From NCBI RefSeq assembly GCF_002289565.1, contig NZ_NTFY01000062.1, positions 124,001 through 188,000 on the forward strand: 64,000 nucleotides of DNA, read 5' to 3'. Position numbers and translations under genes: made by a program. This DNA comes from Rhodopirellula sp. SM50 (GTDB lineage: Bacteria > Planctomycetota > Planctomycetia > Pirellulales > Pirellulaceae). This document shows, in pieces, positions 48,419 through 57,510 of the stretch. Under the pieces are notes generated by a model. That model did no database searches. It was not told the DNA's origin and worked only from the letters and a program-made list of their open reading frames with translations. How positions within the stretch are numbered: the stretch's first letter is position 1; each line of letters opens with the position of its first letter.

Positions 48419-48955
48419 TTAGTGGCGGATTGCGTGCACCACGTCGGTGATGTTTTTGCTCATCATTGCCAGGGCTGATTCGATTCGAGGCGCGGTGCCG
48501 AGTCGGTCGCCGACGCCGGGCAGCGACATGACGCAAAACAGCACCAACACGAAACCACCGTAGGCTGCACCACTGTTGATGCCAGAGTCATGTCCGATCA
48601 CGCGAGAACCTTTGGTAAAGGGGAGACGAAATGCCCAGCGCTCTTTCGGTTCGTATTCACGGATCGTGCCGACTTGCAATCGAGCCTCCCCCTGAACCGT
48701 TTCGACGAACGTTTCGGCGATGACTTGCATGCGACGACCGTCGTAGCGAAGGTCGTAGCTTTTGCCTGACTTGATCTTTTTTGCCAGTTTGGGGCCAAGT
48801 CCTAGTGTGAAACCGCCACCGGATGTTTCACGAACATAGACTTTGAGTGACTTGCGACCGACCTGGAGTGTTGCGACGCTGTCTCCGACCACTTTGCATC
48901 GATACGTTTTCGCTTGCCCTTCGGTGGGCAAGGTCTTGTAGGAATACGCTGGCAT
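48419..48955 (-). CDS. PilZ-like domain protein with C-terminal membrane segment
   Basis: A 178-aa protein from ATG 48955. The middle (residues about 15-110) is a beta-barrel-like stretch, TYRCKVVGDSVATLQV then VYVRETSGGGFTL, loosely matching PilZ motifs (R near the start; the E-T-S-G-G-G where PilZ has D/N-x-S-x-x-G). The C-terminus has a hydrophobic segment (GFVLVLFCVMSLPGV). If it is PilZ it could bind cyclic di-GMP, but the arginine motif RxxxR is not clearly met. It is an uncertain assignment. It lies divergent from the pentahaem cytochrome gene. Confidence 0.4.
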   Translation of the reverse strand: MPAYSYKTLPTEGQAKTYRCKVVGDSVATLQVGRKSLKVYVRETSGGGFTLGLGPKLAKKIKSGKSYDLRYDGRRMQVIAETFVETVQGEARLQVGTIREYEPKERWAFRLPFTKGSRVIGHDSGINSGAAYGGFVLVLFCVMSLPGVGDRLGTAPRIESALAMMSKNITDVVHAIRH

Positions 48956-49253
48956 CGTTCTGACAACCGTTGTGAGAGGGTCTGCCGGGATTGGACTGAG
49001 AACCAGTCCGGTTTGATTAGCTTTCGCGCCGACTGCGCGAACACTGAACGCTAGCTCGAAAAACCACCGACAACGTGACCTGGGGTGACCCCGCAGAGGG
49101 TTTTTCCTCAATAAGCTGTTCCGATTAGGAAGCCTGAACCAGCTATGACAGTCCGACCGGATGCAACGGTACTGTCAGGACGAATCGAAGAGTCAGGCCG
49201 GTGGCAGTCGACCGGCCCCGTTTTGATCCTTCCGAGCTCCGGACAGGCGGGCA

Positions 49254-51353
49254 ATGCAAGCCAAATCCATCGTTCTGGTGGCATCCATCACCGTGATCTT
49301 GACGCTTCGCCCAGCCCCCGCGAAGGCACAGCAAACGCTACCGCAGTCCTGGTCGCATCCGAGTGACCGAGATTCCTGGCGAGATTCATGGCAGTCCCCA
49401 CAACGCTCCGCCCACCCCGCGGCCTGGAACCCAGAATCGTTCTACCAACTCCGACGCATCGCGCCGGCACCCGTTCGCGACACGCAGGCTCCGCAGTCGG
49501 TTGACCAATTGCGCAAAACCTTGCGGATCGCAGCACGAGACAAGCATGATCCGCCAGCGACAAACGATCGATTGAGCGGGGGAGGTGACGATCTGCTCGG
49601 TGACGATCTGCTCGGTGACGATCTGCAAGATGATTTGCCGGACGGCTCGTCCGCCGATCCGCTGGCCGGTCTGGGCCCGATCCAAAACCGCGACGCCACC
49701 GGCCCTCGTGATCCCCACGAAGACCTGTGGACCGAAGACTGCTATCCCTCGGCGGAATCCTGTCGTGCCTGCCACCCGGTTCAATACGAACAATGGAGGG
49801 CCAGTGGTCACGCCTACGCCACTGTCTCGCCGATGTTCAATCGGTTTGAACAAGCGATGACGGAGCTCACCGAGGGCACGGTGGGCAGCTTTTGCAACCG
49901 CTGTCATTCTCCGGTCCAAACCCAACTGAAAATCCCCCGTTCGACGAGCGTGCTCGATGCACCACCGGTGGTCCGTGAAGGCGTCACCTGTATCGCCTGC
50001 CACCGCGTCAACGAACACTATTGGCGCAGCAACGGGGACCGCCGAATCGTCCCCGGCGACATCCACGCGCCGGTCTACGGCGGACGCGGCGGAGCGGGGG
50101 TTGGTGAAGCGATCGCCAATGCCGATGCGTTGAAACTGAAACTTTCGCCGCACGATACCGGTCCGGGACAAGCGATTCACTTGCAGGGTCGGTTCTTTAA
50201 GCCTCTGACCAACAGCGACGTGTGTGTGTCCTGCCACCAGGTCGCCGTCCATCCGGGCATCTGGTTGGAAGTCGTTCACGCACAGTATCGAAGCGGCCCC
50301 GCTGCCAAACGCGGCGTGTCCTGCCAGGACTGTCACATGGGTGCGGTGCCCGGCAAGCCGCACGGCTATCAAAGTGACTTCGTGGCTCACCTGGGCGACA
50401 AACCGTTCGGCGAAAAACGCAAACAGTCCAACCACATGTTTTGGGGTCCGGGTTTCTCGATCGCCCACCCGGGAATCTTTCCGCACCACCCCAAAGCCAA
50501 ACAATACACGCCGCGCCAGTGGCTGGCGTTCGACTATCGAGCCGGTTGGGGAACCGACGCGTTTGAAAATGCGGTGACAGCAGCGATGCCATTCCCCGAA
50601 CCGTGGGACACCGTCGACGATCGACGCGACGGACGCAAGATCATCGACGCCAACCTGGCCAAGCTCGCCGAAAAACGTGCCGGTTCGATCGCCACGATGG
50701 AAGGCGGATTGAAGATCGAAGGCCCGCACTTTGAACACGAACCGACCGCCGGACGTCGCCTAAAATTCAGCTACACGGTTTGCAACATCAGCGAAGGCCA
50801 CAATCTGCCGACCGGTTCCCTGGGAGCTCAACCGCAACTTTGGTTGAACGTCGCGTTGATCGATCCCGATGGCTGTCGCGTTTGGGAAAGTGGTTATCTG
50901 GATCGGAACGGCGATTTGGCCGACATGCACTCGGTCGATGTCGCGACACATCGTGTTCGACGCGACAAAGATCTGTTCAACCTGCAAACCAAATTTTTGA
51001 TCAACAACGTTCGCGGGACGGACCGCGAAGCCGCACTACCGTTGAATTTCTCCCTCGACCAACTTGTATTCTTACGCCCCGGTGCCGTTCCCGTTTCGGT
51101 GCTGAACCACCCGCCCTTGATCCGAATGGAAGCCCACTCGATTGCGCCGCTCGATTCACGAACGGCCCGCTACTCGATCCCCGCCCACGTGATGACGAAG
51201 AAAGGACCGTATCGATTGAGCGTGCGGATGCGAAACCGAACCGAACCGATTTACTTCATGCGTCAAATCAACAGCACGCCGGACATGATTCACCGCATGC
51301 TGGAAAACACGCTGGACTTGCACCCTTCCAGCCATACGTTTTGGGTGCGCTGA
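49254..51353 (+). CDS. Pentahaem c-type cytochrome, secreted
   Basis: A 699-aa protein from ATG 49254 with signal peptide (QAKSIVLVASITVILTLRPAPAKA). Five CxxCH haem sites are visible: C170-RA-CH, C214-NR-CH, C246-IA-CH, C324-VS-CH and C357-QD-CH. A short acidic repeat (GDDLLGDDLLGDDL) precedes the haem region. After the haem part, residues about 480-690 are beta-rich (GHNLPTGSLGAQPQLWLNV, ALIDPDGCRVWESG), a C-terminal domain also seen in other multihaem cytochromes. No transmembrane anchor is visible, so it is likely periplasmic or surface-bound. The stop TGA overlaps the next ATG (TGATG, 51351-51355), so the cytochrome and barrel are almost certainly co-translated. Confidence 0.92.
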   Translation: MQAKSIVLVASITVILTLRPAPAKAQQTLPQSWSHPSDRDSWRDSWQSPQRSAHPAAWNPESFYQLRRIAPAPVRDTQAPQSVDQLRKTLRIAARDKHDPPATNDRLSGGGDDLLGDDLLGDDLQDDLPDGSSADPLAGLGPIQNRDATGPRDPHEDLWTEDCYPSAESCRACHPVQYEQWRASGHAYATVSPMFNRFEQAMTELTEGTVGSFCNRCHSPVQTQLKIPRSTSVLDAPPVVREGVTCIACHRVNEHYWRSNGDRRIVPGDIHAPVYGGRGGAGVGEAIANADALKLKLSPHDTGPGQAIHLQGRFFKPLTNSDVCVSCHQVAVHPGIWLEVVHAQYRSGPAAKRGVSCQDCHMGAVPGKPHGYQSDFVAHLGDKPFGEKRKQSNHMFWGPGFSIAHPGIFPHHPKAKQYTPRQWLAFDYRAGWGTDAFENAVTAAMPFPEPWDTVDDRRDGRKIIDANLAKLAEKRAGSIATMEGGLKIEGPHFEHEPTAGRRLKFSYTVCNISEGHNLPTGSLGAQPQLWLNVALIDPDGCRVWESGYLDRNGDLADMHSVDVATHRVRRDKDLFNLQTKFLINNVRGTDREAALPLNFSLDQLVFLRPGAVPVSVLNHPPLIRMEAHSIAPLDSRTARYSIPAHVMTKKGPYRLSVRMRNRTEPIYFMRQINSTPDMIHRMLENTLDLHPSSHTFWVR

Positions 51354-53125
51354 TGAAGAGTTTCAAACCATCCTTGTTCGCGCTCACTCTGCTGTCGCTG
51401 TGCGCAATTGGTGCAGACCGCCCTCGCCGTCTACCACCGGTTCTTCCACCACCTAACGCTCTGCGGCCACAAACGGACCTGCAACTCGACCGCTTCACCG
51501 CCGCACTGGATCGCTACCTCGCACCGCAGTTGGAATCGCAACCTGAGATAGCGATTCGTCGTCTGCCCACGACGGAGAGGCAACTGCCGCAATTGTCTGC
51601 GGACTTATTCGCCAGCGACACGCCGGTTTCAAACGCGACTCCAACATCCCAACCGCTGATTGACGATGATCGACCACACGCCGAACCCGCGGCGCAGGCC
51701 CGGACCGCGACACTCAGCGAGAAGTTGATCGACGATTCGCATGCCGAACCGGCCCCCATCGTGCTGCACGATCCCGGCATGGATTTCTCTCCGATGCCGC
51801 TGGATCCCGATGCCTGCTACCACGATTCCGGCCGCGAAGCCTGGGTCTACGATGCGAAACACGACGTCCCGACACAGCATCCCTGGGTCGAATGGGGACG
51901 CATCTGGTATGGGGACGGAATCACACCGCGGGGGCGCGATCTATTCGGTCCGATGAATCTGGTTCGCCCCAAGTTTTATGTCTACGGTGACTTTCGAACG
52001 GGCATCCAGGCGGGACGCAACGCCGGCGGGCGGGCCGACAACTGGGCCAATCGCTTGAACTTGGATATGGATCTGCAGATCACCGACACCGAACGGTTCC
52101 ATGCCTTTGTCGGTCCCTTGGACAAGCAGAACCGATTCACGCGTTGGGAAGTGATCGACGGTGATTTACGTTATCGCAACGAAATGAACCTGACTCCGGC
52201 GACCGCATTTTTCGAAGGCGATCTGGGCGTCATGCTGGGGGCCTTGGGAAATCAATCCTCGCCGTTTGAGTTGCCGATCTCGGCGGGACTGATGCCGCTG
52301 TTGTTCCAGAACGGCATTTGGATGGAAGACGCCGTCAGCGGCATTGCGTTCGCGGTCCCGGCAAAACACAGCCGGCTGCTCAATTGGGCCAACTTTGACG
52401 TCAGCTTCTTTGCCGTGTTCGATCAACTCAACAGCCCCGCGTTTGCCGACAACAGCGACGCACAAGCGTTCGGGACCGCCTGGTTCATCGAAGCCTACGG
52501 CGGCTACATCGAAACCGGTTATGCCTATTTGAATCACCGCAACGATGATTCATTGAGCTACCACAACGCGACGTTCAGTTTTACGCGACGCTATTTCGAT
52601 CGCATCAGCAACAGCGTTCGTGTGATCGTCAATGCGGGGCAGGACCGCGCCAAGGCCGACCGAACGGCCGACGGCGGATTGTTGCTGGTGGAGAACAGTT
52701 GGATCACGGCCGCACCGTTGACCGTGGTTCCCTATGCCAACTTTTTCTACGGTTGGGACCGGCCACAATCGGTCGCCCGCGCCGGGATCTCCGGCGGCAT
52801 CTTGCGCAACACGGGAATCAACTTCGATACCGACGGACTGAACGGCTTTGCCACGCTGGACACGTCCGCCGCCGACACGGCGGGCGGTTCGGTCGGCGTC
52901 GATTTGATCGGCGAAGATCTGGACCGCCAGCTACTGCTTGAACTGAGCTACCTCACGCCCCACGGTGACCGCGCGATCGCCCGCGGCGATCAGTACGCGA
53001 TCGGAGCCAGATATCAGTTCCCGATCTCCAACGCGACGCTGCTGCGGTTCGACGTCATGCACGGCTGGCGAGAAGGCGATGACGACGTCTACGGCACACG
53101 GATGGAATACCGCTGGAAATTTTAA
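51353..53125 (+). CDS. Predicted outer-membrane beta-barrel protein
   Basis: A 590-aa protein from ATG 51353, sharing one base with the stop of the cytochrome gene. Signal peptide: residues 1-21 (SLFALTLLSLCAIGA). Residues 22-185 are a soluble Pro/Asp-rich part. Residues about 190-590 alternate strands of 9-12 residues (KFYVYGDFRTGIQAG, NLDMDLQITDTERFHAF, IEAYGGYIETGYAYLNH, NATLLRFDVMHGW) and end in EYRWKF, the C-terminal aromatic of outer-membrane barrels. The alternation suggests roughly 20 or more strands. Coupling to a five-haem cytochrome makes an outer-membrane electron conduit plausible. No known family name was recognised. It is convergent with the Mur ligase gene, 8 bp away. Confidence 0.8.
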   Translation: MKSFKPSLFALTLLSLCAIGADRPRRLPPVLPPPNALRPQTDLQLDRFTAALDRYLAPQLESQPEIAIRRLPTTERQLPQLSADLFASDTPVSNATPTSQPLIDDDRPHAEPAAQARTATLSEKLIDDSHAEPAPIVLHDPGMDFSPMPLDPDACYHDSGREAWVYDAKHDVPTQHPWVEWGRIWYGDGITPRGRDLFGPMNLVRPKFYVYGDFRTGIQAGRNAGGRADNWANRLNLDMDLQITDTERFHAFVGPLDKQNRFTRWEVIDGDLRYRNEMNLTPATAFFEGDLGVMLGALGNQSSPFELPISAGLMPLLFQNGIWMEDAVSGIAFAVPAKHSRLLNWANFDVSFFAVFDQLNSPAFADNSDAQAFGTAWFIEAYGGYIETGYAYLNHRNDDSLSYHNATFSFTRRYFDRISNSVRVIVNAGQDRAKADRTADGGLLLVENSWITAAPLTVVPYANFFYGWDRPQSVARAGISGGILRNTGINFDTDGLNGFATLDTSAADTAGGSVGVDLIGEDLDRQLLLELSYLTPHGDRAIARGDQYAIGARYQFPISNATLLRFDVMHGWREGDDDVYGTRMEYRWKF

Positions 53126-53133
53126 ACAGAGCA

Positions 53134-54801
53134 CTAACGAAACAGCTTCAGCTTGATCGGTGCACCAACTTCCCCGGCGGAATCGGATCCCGACGCCGCT
53201 TCTTCTTCGGCGTCCTGTTTGGACCGGGCGGCATCGACAAGACGCGCCAGTCGCTCGATCTCGGTGCGTGAGTCGTGCGCCGACTGAACCCGTTGGTTGG
53301 TGATCACGACGATCGTGTCACGCGCTCGCGAGGATTCGATCGCCCACTCGATGGCTTTGTCTTGATCGGCGACCAATCGAATCGCGGCGCACTTCTTCAC
53401 TCCGTCCAACAGTTGGTGGGAACGCTGCAGAAACGAACCGGCTTGGTTGGGACGTGACGTGACGACGCAATGATGTGCGAAGCGTTCGATCGCGTGTCCG
53501 TAGCTGGCCAACAAATCGTCGTCGTCGCCTTCGCCGATCGCTAACACGCACCAGACCCGACCGCCTGCACCGACGGCCTTGGCCGTCCGCAACGCCTCGG
53601 TGACACGATCCACCGTCCCGCCGGTTTCCAGCACCACCGTCGCGTGGCCAAAATCGACCAATCGCTGACCACGGCCGGGAATCGATCGAAGCGTCGACAA
53701 GTGCTTGGCGATCTCGTGGGGTGAATGCCCCAACAGCGATCCCAATGCGGCGGCGGCGGCGATGTTGGATGCCATCGAGATTCCGCACAGCGGCGTTTCC
53801 ATCATCGCGCTGGTGTCACCGGCGGTCAGCATCAGCGTCGCCATGCCGCCGGATTGATCGATGATGATCGCACCAAACTCACTGTCGGTCGACGTGCCAT
53901 AATAGATCGGCTGGCAGCGTGCCTCGTCCAACAATCGAACCGTCTTGGCGTCGTCACCGGGGGCGATCACGACTCCCGTCGGCGTCAGTTGTTCCAACAA
54001 ACACTGCAACCCACACGGTCCAAAATCATCGGACAGTTCGCGTTTGCCCGTCACCATCAGCACATCAAACTGCATCGAGTCGTAGTGCCCGTCGCGGGCG
54101 GCGGTTTCATCGATCTCAATGAGCGCGATGCGACTGAGGCAGTCGCTCGACTCGGCAATCCACTCGATCAACTCGGCGCCGTAACAGACCTGTTGTGATG
54201 ATGTTTCGTTGACCACGCCGTCGCTGGATCCGAGATCACATTGGTATGCGGTTCGAATTCCCAACGCTTTGGTCAACGTTGCCGCCAACAAACACGTCGA
54301 TGTCTTGCCGCTATGACCGAGGACGCCGACGGTCAACAACGTCCGATCCGGCTGACGGTGACGGGCCGAAGCGATTCGGGCCAGGGCATGATCGACGCTG
54401 CCGACGATGCACTGGGGCAGCGGACAAGGCAACATTTGTTCGGTCAGAATGCCACTGGCACCGCGAGCCAACGCCACCGAAATCAATTCGTTTGGATCGC
54501 CTTCACCGATCCGATACAGCACCACATCGCCTTGATCACAATCCGCGACGTCTTCGACGAGATTCGAAACCGCAAGCTCTTCGCATCCGAAAAACTTGGC
54601 CTCGGGAAACAATGCGGCCAACTTGATCGGAGTTGCTGCCGCGTCGTCTTCGGCCGCAAAACGTTCCACGGTCACCGACGTCATCGACGGGCCTCCCGTG
54701 TCGGATACTTTGGACAGCGGAACCAGCTCTTTGTTGACCGAGTCATCGTCAAGGAGAGTGCGAAAAGAAACGCTTTGTCGAACGTCAAATGCGTGTCGCA
54801 T
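53134..54801 (-). CDS. Divergent Mur ligase (MurE-like, lacking MurE signature motifs)
   Basis: A 555-aa protein. GGAGG lies 7 bases before ATG 54801. The N-terminal part resembles Mur ligase domain 1. The P-loop is GVLGHSGKTST (159-169). The central domain follows (SNIAAAAALGSLLGHSPHEIAKHLST is typical), then domain 3. Two regular MurE features are absent: where MurE has DNPR (meso-diaminopimelate binding), this reads TSRPNQAG, and where MurE has TNLxxDHLDYH it reads TGKRELSDDFG. So it is probably a paralogue for another substrate, or a regulator. The rest of the peptidoglycan gene set is not in the window. It is downstream (138 bp) of the uracil-DNA glycosylase gene on the same strand. Confidence 0.75.
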   Translation of the reverse strand: MRHAFDVRQSVSFRTLLDDDSVNKELVPLSKVSDTGGPSMTSVTVERFAAEDDAAATPIKLAALFPEAKFFGCEELAVSNLVEDVADCDQGDVVLYRIGEGDPNELISVALARGASGILTEQMLPCPLPQCIVGSVDHALARIASARHRQPDRTLLTVGVLGHSGKTSTCLLAATLTKALGIRTAYQCDLGSSDGVVNETSSQQVCYGAELIEWIAESSDCLSRIALIEIDETAARDGHYDSMQFDVLMVTGKRELSDDFGPCGLQCLLEQLTPTGVVIAPGDDAKTVRLLDEARCQPIYYGTSTDSEFGAIIIDQSGGMATLMLTAGDTSAMMETPLCGISMASNIAAAAALGSLLGHSPHEIAKHLSTLRSIPGRGQRLVDFGHATVVLETGGTVDRVTEALRTAKAVGAGGRVWCVLAIGEGDDDDLLASYGHAIERFAHHCVVTSRPNQAGSFLQRSHQLLDGVKKCAAIRLVADQDKAIEWAIESSRARDTIVVITNQRVQSAHDSRTEIERLARLVDAARSKQDAEEEAASGSDSAGEVGAPIKLKLFR

Positions 54802-54808
54802 GTGATGG

Positions 54809-54813
54809 CCTCC
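54809..54813 (-). promoter_or_regulatory. Ribosome binding site deciding the Mur ligase start
   Basis: GGAGG on the minus strand, 7 bases before ATG 54801; it excludes the longer upstream frame. Confidence 0.65.
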
Positions 54814-54939
54814 GTGCACATCGTGGGGTTCAGCTTTCACGAATGAGTAAGCGATCCTTTCGCTTACGTTTGGTATCCGCGATCGATGCACAGATTGTTC
54901 TCGTATTGCAAAACCGGTCAATACGAGTTTTTTTCGCGG

Positions 54940-55914
54940 CTACATCAAGCCGGCGTCGCGAAGCATCAGCTGCAAATCGTCCCAGGCCGCTTTTTTTGCG
55001 GCCGGATTGCGCAAGAGATAAGAAGGGTGATACGTCACCAACACTTTGCTATCAAAGTATTGATGAAATTTTCCTCGCAATCGTCCGACGGACAGTTTGG
55101 TGCAAAGCAGTGCTTGGGCGCTGACCAGCCCCAAGCACACGATGTATTCCGGTCGCAAGATTCCGAACTGTGCTTGAAAGAACTCGCGACAGTTTTCGAT
55201 CTCGGTCGGCTCGGGGTTTCGGTTGTTGGGCGGCCGACACTTGACCGTGTTCATGATGTAGACGTCCTCACGGGCGAACTTGCACGCTTGAATCATCTTG
55301 GTCAGCAGCTGACCGGCTTTGCCGACAAACGGACGTCCCGACAGGTCTTCGTCGCGACCGGGGCCTTCGCCAAAGAAGACGACTCGCGGAGCCACGTTGC
55401 CTTCGCCGAAGACAGTTTTGGTGCGGCACTGGGAAAGGATTTCGCAGCGCGTGCAGGCGGCCACCTGTTCGGAGAACCTTGCCAGTTCGGCGGCGCGCGC
55501 ATCAGGGACCAGCGATGGTCCAGGATAGGGCTCGGCGGGGTCGGCCGAATCGCCCTGCAGGGAGAACCCGGACGCGGGTCCTGCGGTGCTCGGCTGGACG
55601 GTCCCGGCGGCGACGGCTGGGGGCCCCGCCGCAACGGGTTGAACCACGGCGGGTTGAACCACGGCGGGTTGAACCACGGCGGGTTGAACCGTGGGGGGGG
55701 AAACTGCGGGCGGCGCAGACGCCTGCTCGGAGCTTCGCTCGGGCGCGCCGTCGGCGGCCGACCGCAACTGTTCCGCCAAAGCGGTCACGGAGTCGGGGTC
55801 GGCCGCCGGCAACCACTGGACGCCGACGCGTTGCAGGTGTTCGGCCAATCCGGCGGCTTGGGCGAGGGTAACGGCTGGATCGGGCCCTTCGAGATTTTGA
55901 TTTTCTTGCGGCAT
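54940..55914 (-). CDS. Uracil-DNA glycosylase family 4 (4Fe-4S)
   Basis: A 324-aa protein from ATG 55914. The glycosylase domain is residues about 145-324: the iron-sulfur cysteines C154, C157, C226 and C242 have the spacing of Thermus family 4 enzymes (C-x2-C, 68 residues, then C-x15-C). Motif 1 is FFGEGPGRDEDLSGRPFVG; the second motif is VTYHPSYLLRNP. It excises uracil from DNA. An N-terminal extension of about 140 residues includes four copies of V-V-Q-P-A (encoded by 15-bp DNA repeats at about 55636-55695) and is probably a flexible linker. Family 4 enzymes usually lack such a tail. Gene divergent from der (106 bp apart). Confidence 0.94.
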   Translation of the reverse strand: MPQENQNLEGPDPAVTLAQAAGLAEHLQRVGVQWLPAADPDSVTALAEQLRSAADGAPERSSEQASAPPAVSPPTVQPAVVQPAVVQPAVVQPVAAGPPAVAAGTVQPSTAGPASGFSLQGDSADPAEPYPGPSLVPDARAAELARFSEQVAACTRCEILSQCRTKTVFGEGNVAPRVVFFGEGPGRDEDLSGRPFVGKAGQLLTKMIQACKFAREDVYIMNTVKCRPPNNRNPEPTEIENCREFFQAQFGILRPEYIVCLGLVSAQALLCTKLSVGRLRGKFHQYFDSKVLVTYHPSYLLRNPAAKKAAWDDLQLMLRDAGLM

Positions 55915-56020
55915 GGCACCATAGATAACACACGGCCTACTTGTTTTGCACCATGGCGTTTAACATAGCAGGCTTGTTTCCCATCCCGTTCCGCAACACG
56001 CCTGTCCGACAGTCTTTTCC

Positions 56021-57358
56021 ATGCCCGTCCCCCAAGTTGCGATTGTTGGCCGTCCGAACGTCGGCAAAAGCAGTCTTTTTAATTGGCTCGCCCGCCGCCG
56101 CCTGGCGATTGTTGACGACTACGAGGGCGTCACCCGCGATCGCATGACGACCCTGATCGAGACGGAGGACCAGTTTTTTGAGCTGACCGACACCGGGGGG
56201 TTGGGTATCGAAGATCCGGACGATTTGACCGCGGACGTTCGCCGCCAGATCGAATTTGCGATCAACTCCGCAGACGTCATCCTGCTGGTGGTCGATGTCC
56301 AGACCGGGCTGATGCCCCTGGATGAACTGGTCGTCGAGCGGCTTCGAGCGGTGGAGCGTCCGGTGATTCTGGTCGCCAACAAATCCGACCAGCAGCACCA
56401 AGACATCCACGCCGAAGAGTTTCACCGACTTGGCCGCGGCCATTTGATCACGGTCAGCACGACACAGAATCGAAACCGCGACGAACTCTTGGAACTGATC
56501 CGCGACCGGCTTCCGCCCTCGGACGAGACGGCCAACGTGGCGACCATGAAGCTGGCGATCGTCGGGCGGCGAAACGTCGGCAAAAGCACCTTCGTCAACA
56601 CCCTGGCCGAGACCGATCGGATGATCGTCAGCGAAGTGCCCGGCACGACCCGCGACAGCGTCGATGTGCACTTCGAAGTCGATGGCCAAACCTTCATCGC
56701 GATCGACACGCCGGGCTTGCGAAAACGAAAGAGCCAACGCACCGACCTGGAATACTATGGCATGCACCGGGCCCAACGCAGCATCCGCCGCGCCGACGTC
56801 GTGCTGATGTTCTTTGACGCCAACGAAACGGCCAGCAAAGTTGACAAACAGCTCATCGGTTACGTCATCGAAAACTACAAGCCGTGTATCTTTGTGATCA
56901 ATAAATGGGACCTGTTGCACGACACGATTCCGACCGAGCGGTGGGTTCGTTATTTGCGCCGTCAATTTCCGACGCTCTCGTACGCGCCGATCGCGTTCAT
57001 CACCGGCCAGACGGGCAAGAACGTCAAAGCGCTGATGAACCATTCGTCGATGCTGTTCAAACAGGCTCGCGAGCGGGTTTCGACCGGACAGTTGAACCGT
57101 CTACTCCGCAGCGCCATTGAAGCCCACCAACCACCGCTGTACCAGAATCGTCGCCCCAAAATCTATTACGCCACACAGGTCGCGACCGAACCGCCGACGA
57201 TCGTCGTGATGTGTAATGACCCCAAGGCATTCTCCAACGATTACCAGCGTTACCTGATGAACGTGATGCGCGATCATCTAAAATTTGGCGAGGTGCCGAT
57301 TAAGATGTACTTGCAAAAACGCGCCCGCAACGACGAAGAAGACGTGATCAATCGCTAG
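56021..57358 (+). CDS. der: Ribosome-associated GTPase Der (EngA)
   Basis: A 445-aa protein from ATG 56021 (a GTPase start, MPVPQVAIVGRPNVGKSS). Two tandem GTPase domains are clear: the first P-loop GRPNVGKSS (10-18), DTGGL, NKSD; the second GRRNVGKST (about 184-192), DTPGLRKRK, NKWD. The C-terminal KH-like domain (about 360-445) includes PPTIVVMCNDPKAFSNDYQRYLMN (in parts). Der assists 50S ribosomal subunit assembly and is essential in most bacteria. Length is normal (about 440-490). The first domain's effector part is standard. Confidence 0.97.
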   Translation: MPVPQVAIVGRPNVGKSSLFNWLARRRLAIVDDYEGVTRDRMTTLIETEDQFFELTDTGGLGIEDPDDLTADVRRQIEFAINSADVILLVVDVQTGLMPLDELVVERLRAVERPVILVANKSDQQHQDIHAEEFHRLGRGHLITVSTTQNRNRDELLELIRDRLPPSDETANVATMKLAIVGRRNVGKSTFVNTLAETDRMIVSEVPGTTRDSVDVHFEVDGQTFIAIDTPGLRKRKSQRTDLEYYGMHRAQRSIRRADVVLMFFDANETASKVDKQLIGYVIENYKPCIFVINKWDLLHDTIPTERWVRYLRRQFPTLSYAPIAFITGQTGKNVKALMNHSSMLFKQARERVSTGQLNRLLRSAIEAHQPPLYQNRRPKIYYATQVATEPPTIVVMCNDPKAFSNDYQRYLMNVMRDHLKFGEVPIKMYLQKRARNDEEDVINR

Positions 57359-57361
57359 GCA

Positions 57362-57395
57362 GTGGGATAGGCTTCCAGCCTGTCAATCCAACAGG
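57362..57395. repeat. Short palindrome AGGCT-tcc-AGCCT
   Basis: AGGCTtccAGCCT at 57369-57381, just after the der stop. It shares the gcttccagc core with the 27-bp minisatellite at 45293-45441. It could help end the der transcript; no T run follows. Confidence 0.4.
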
Positions 57396-57510
57396 GGAAA
57401 GCATACGTCGAGACCGTTAGACTTTGTCGCGTTTACGCATCGTTCCTCAGCTGGACGGTCCCTTGCAGCCGATGCCTCCTGTCTATCGCTCGATACACAT
57501 CACAAAGTCG

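Noticed and set aside
55937-57043. Minus-strand open frame of about 368 codons
   Set aside because: Antisense to der; der has all GTPase motifs in order.
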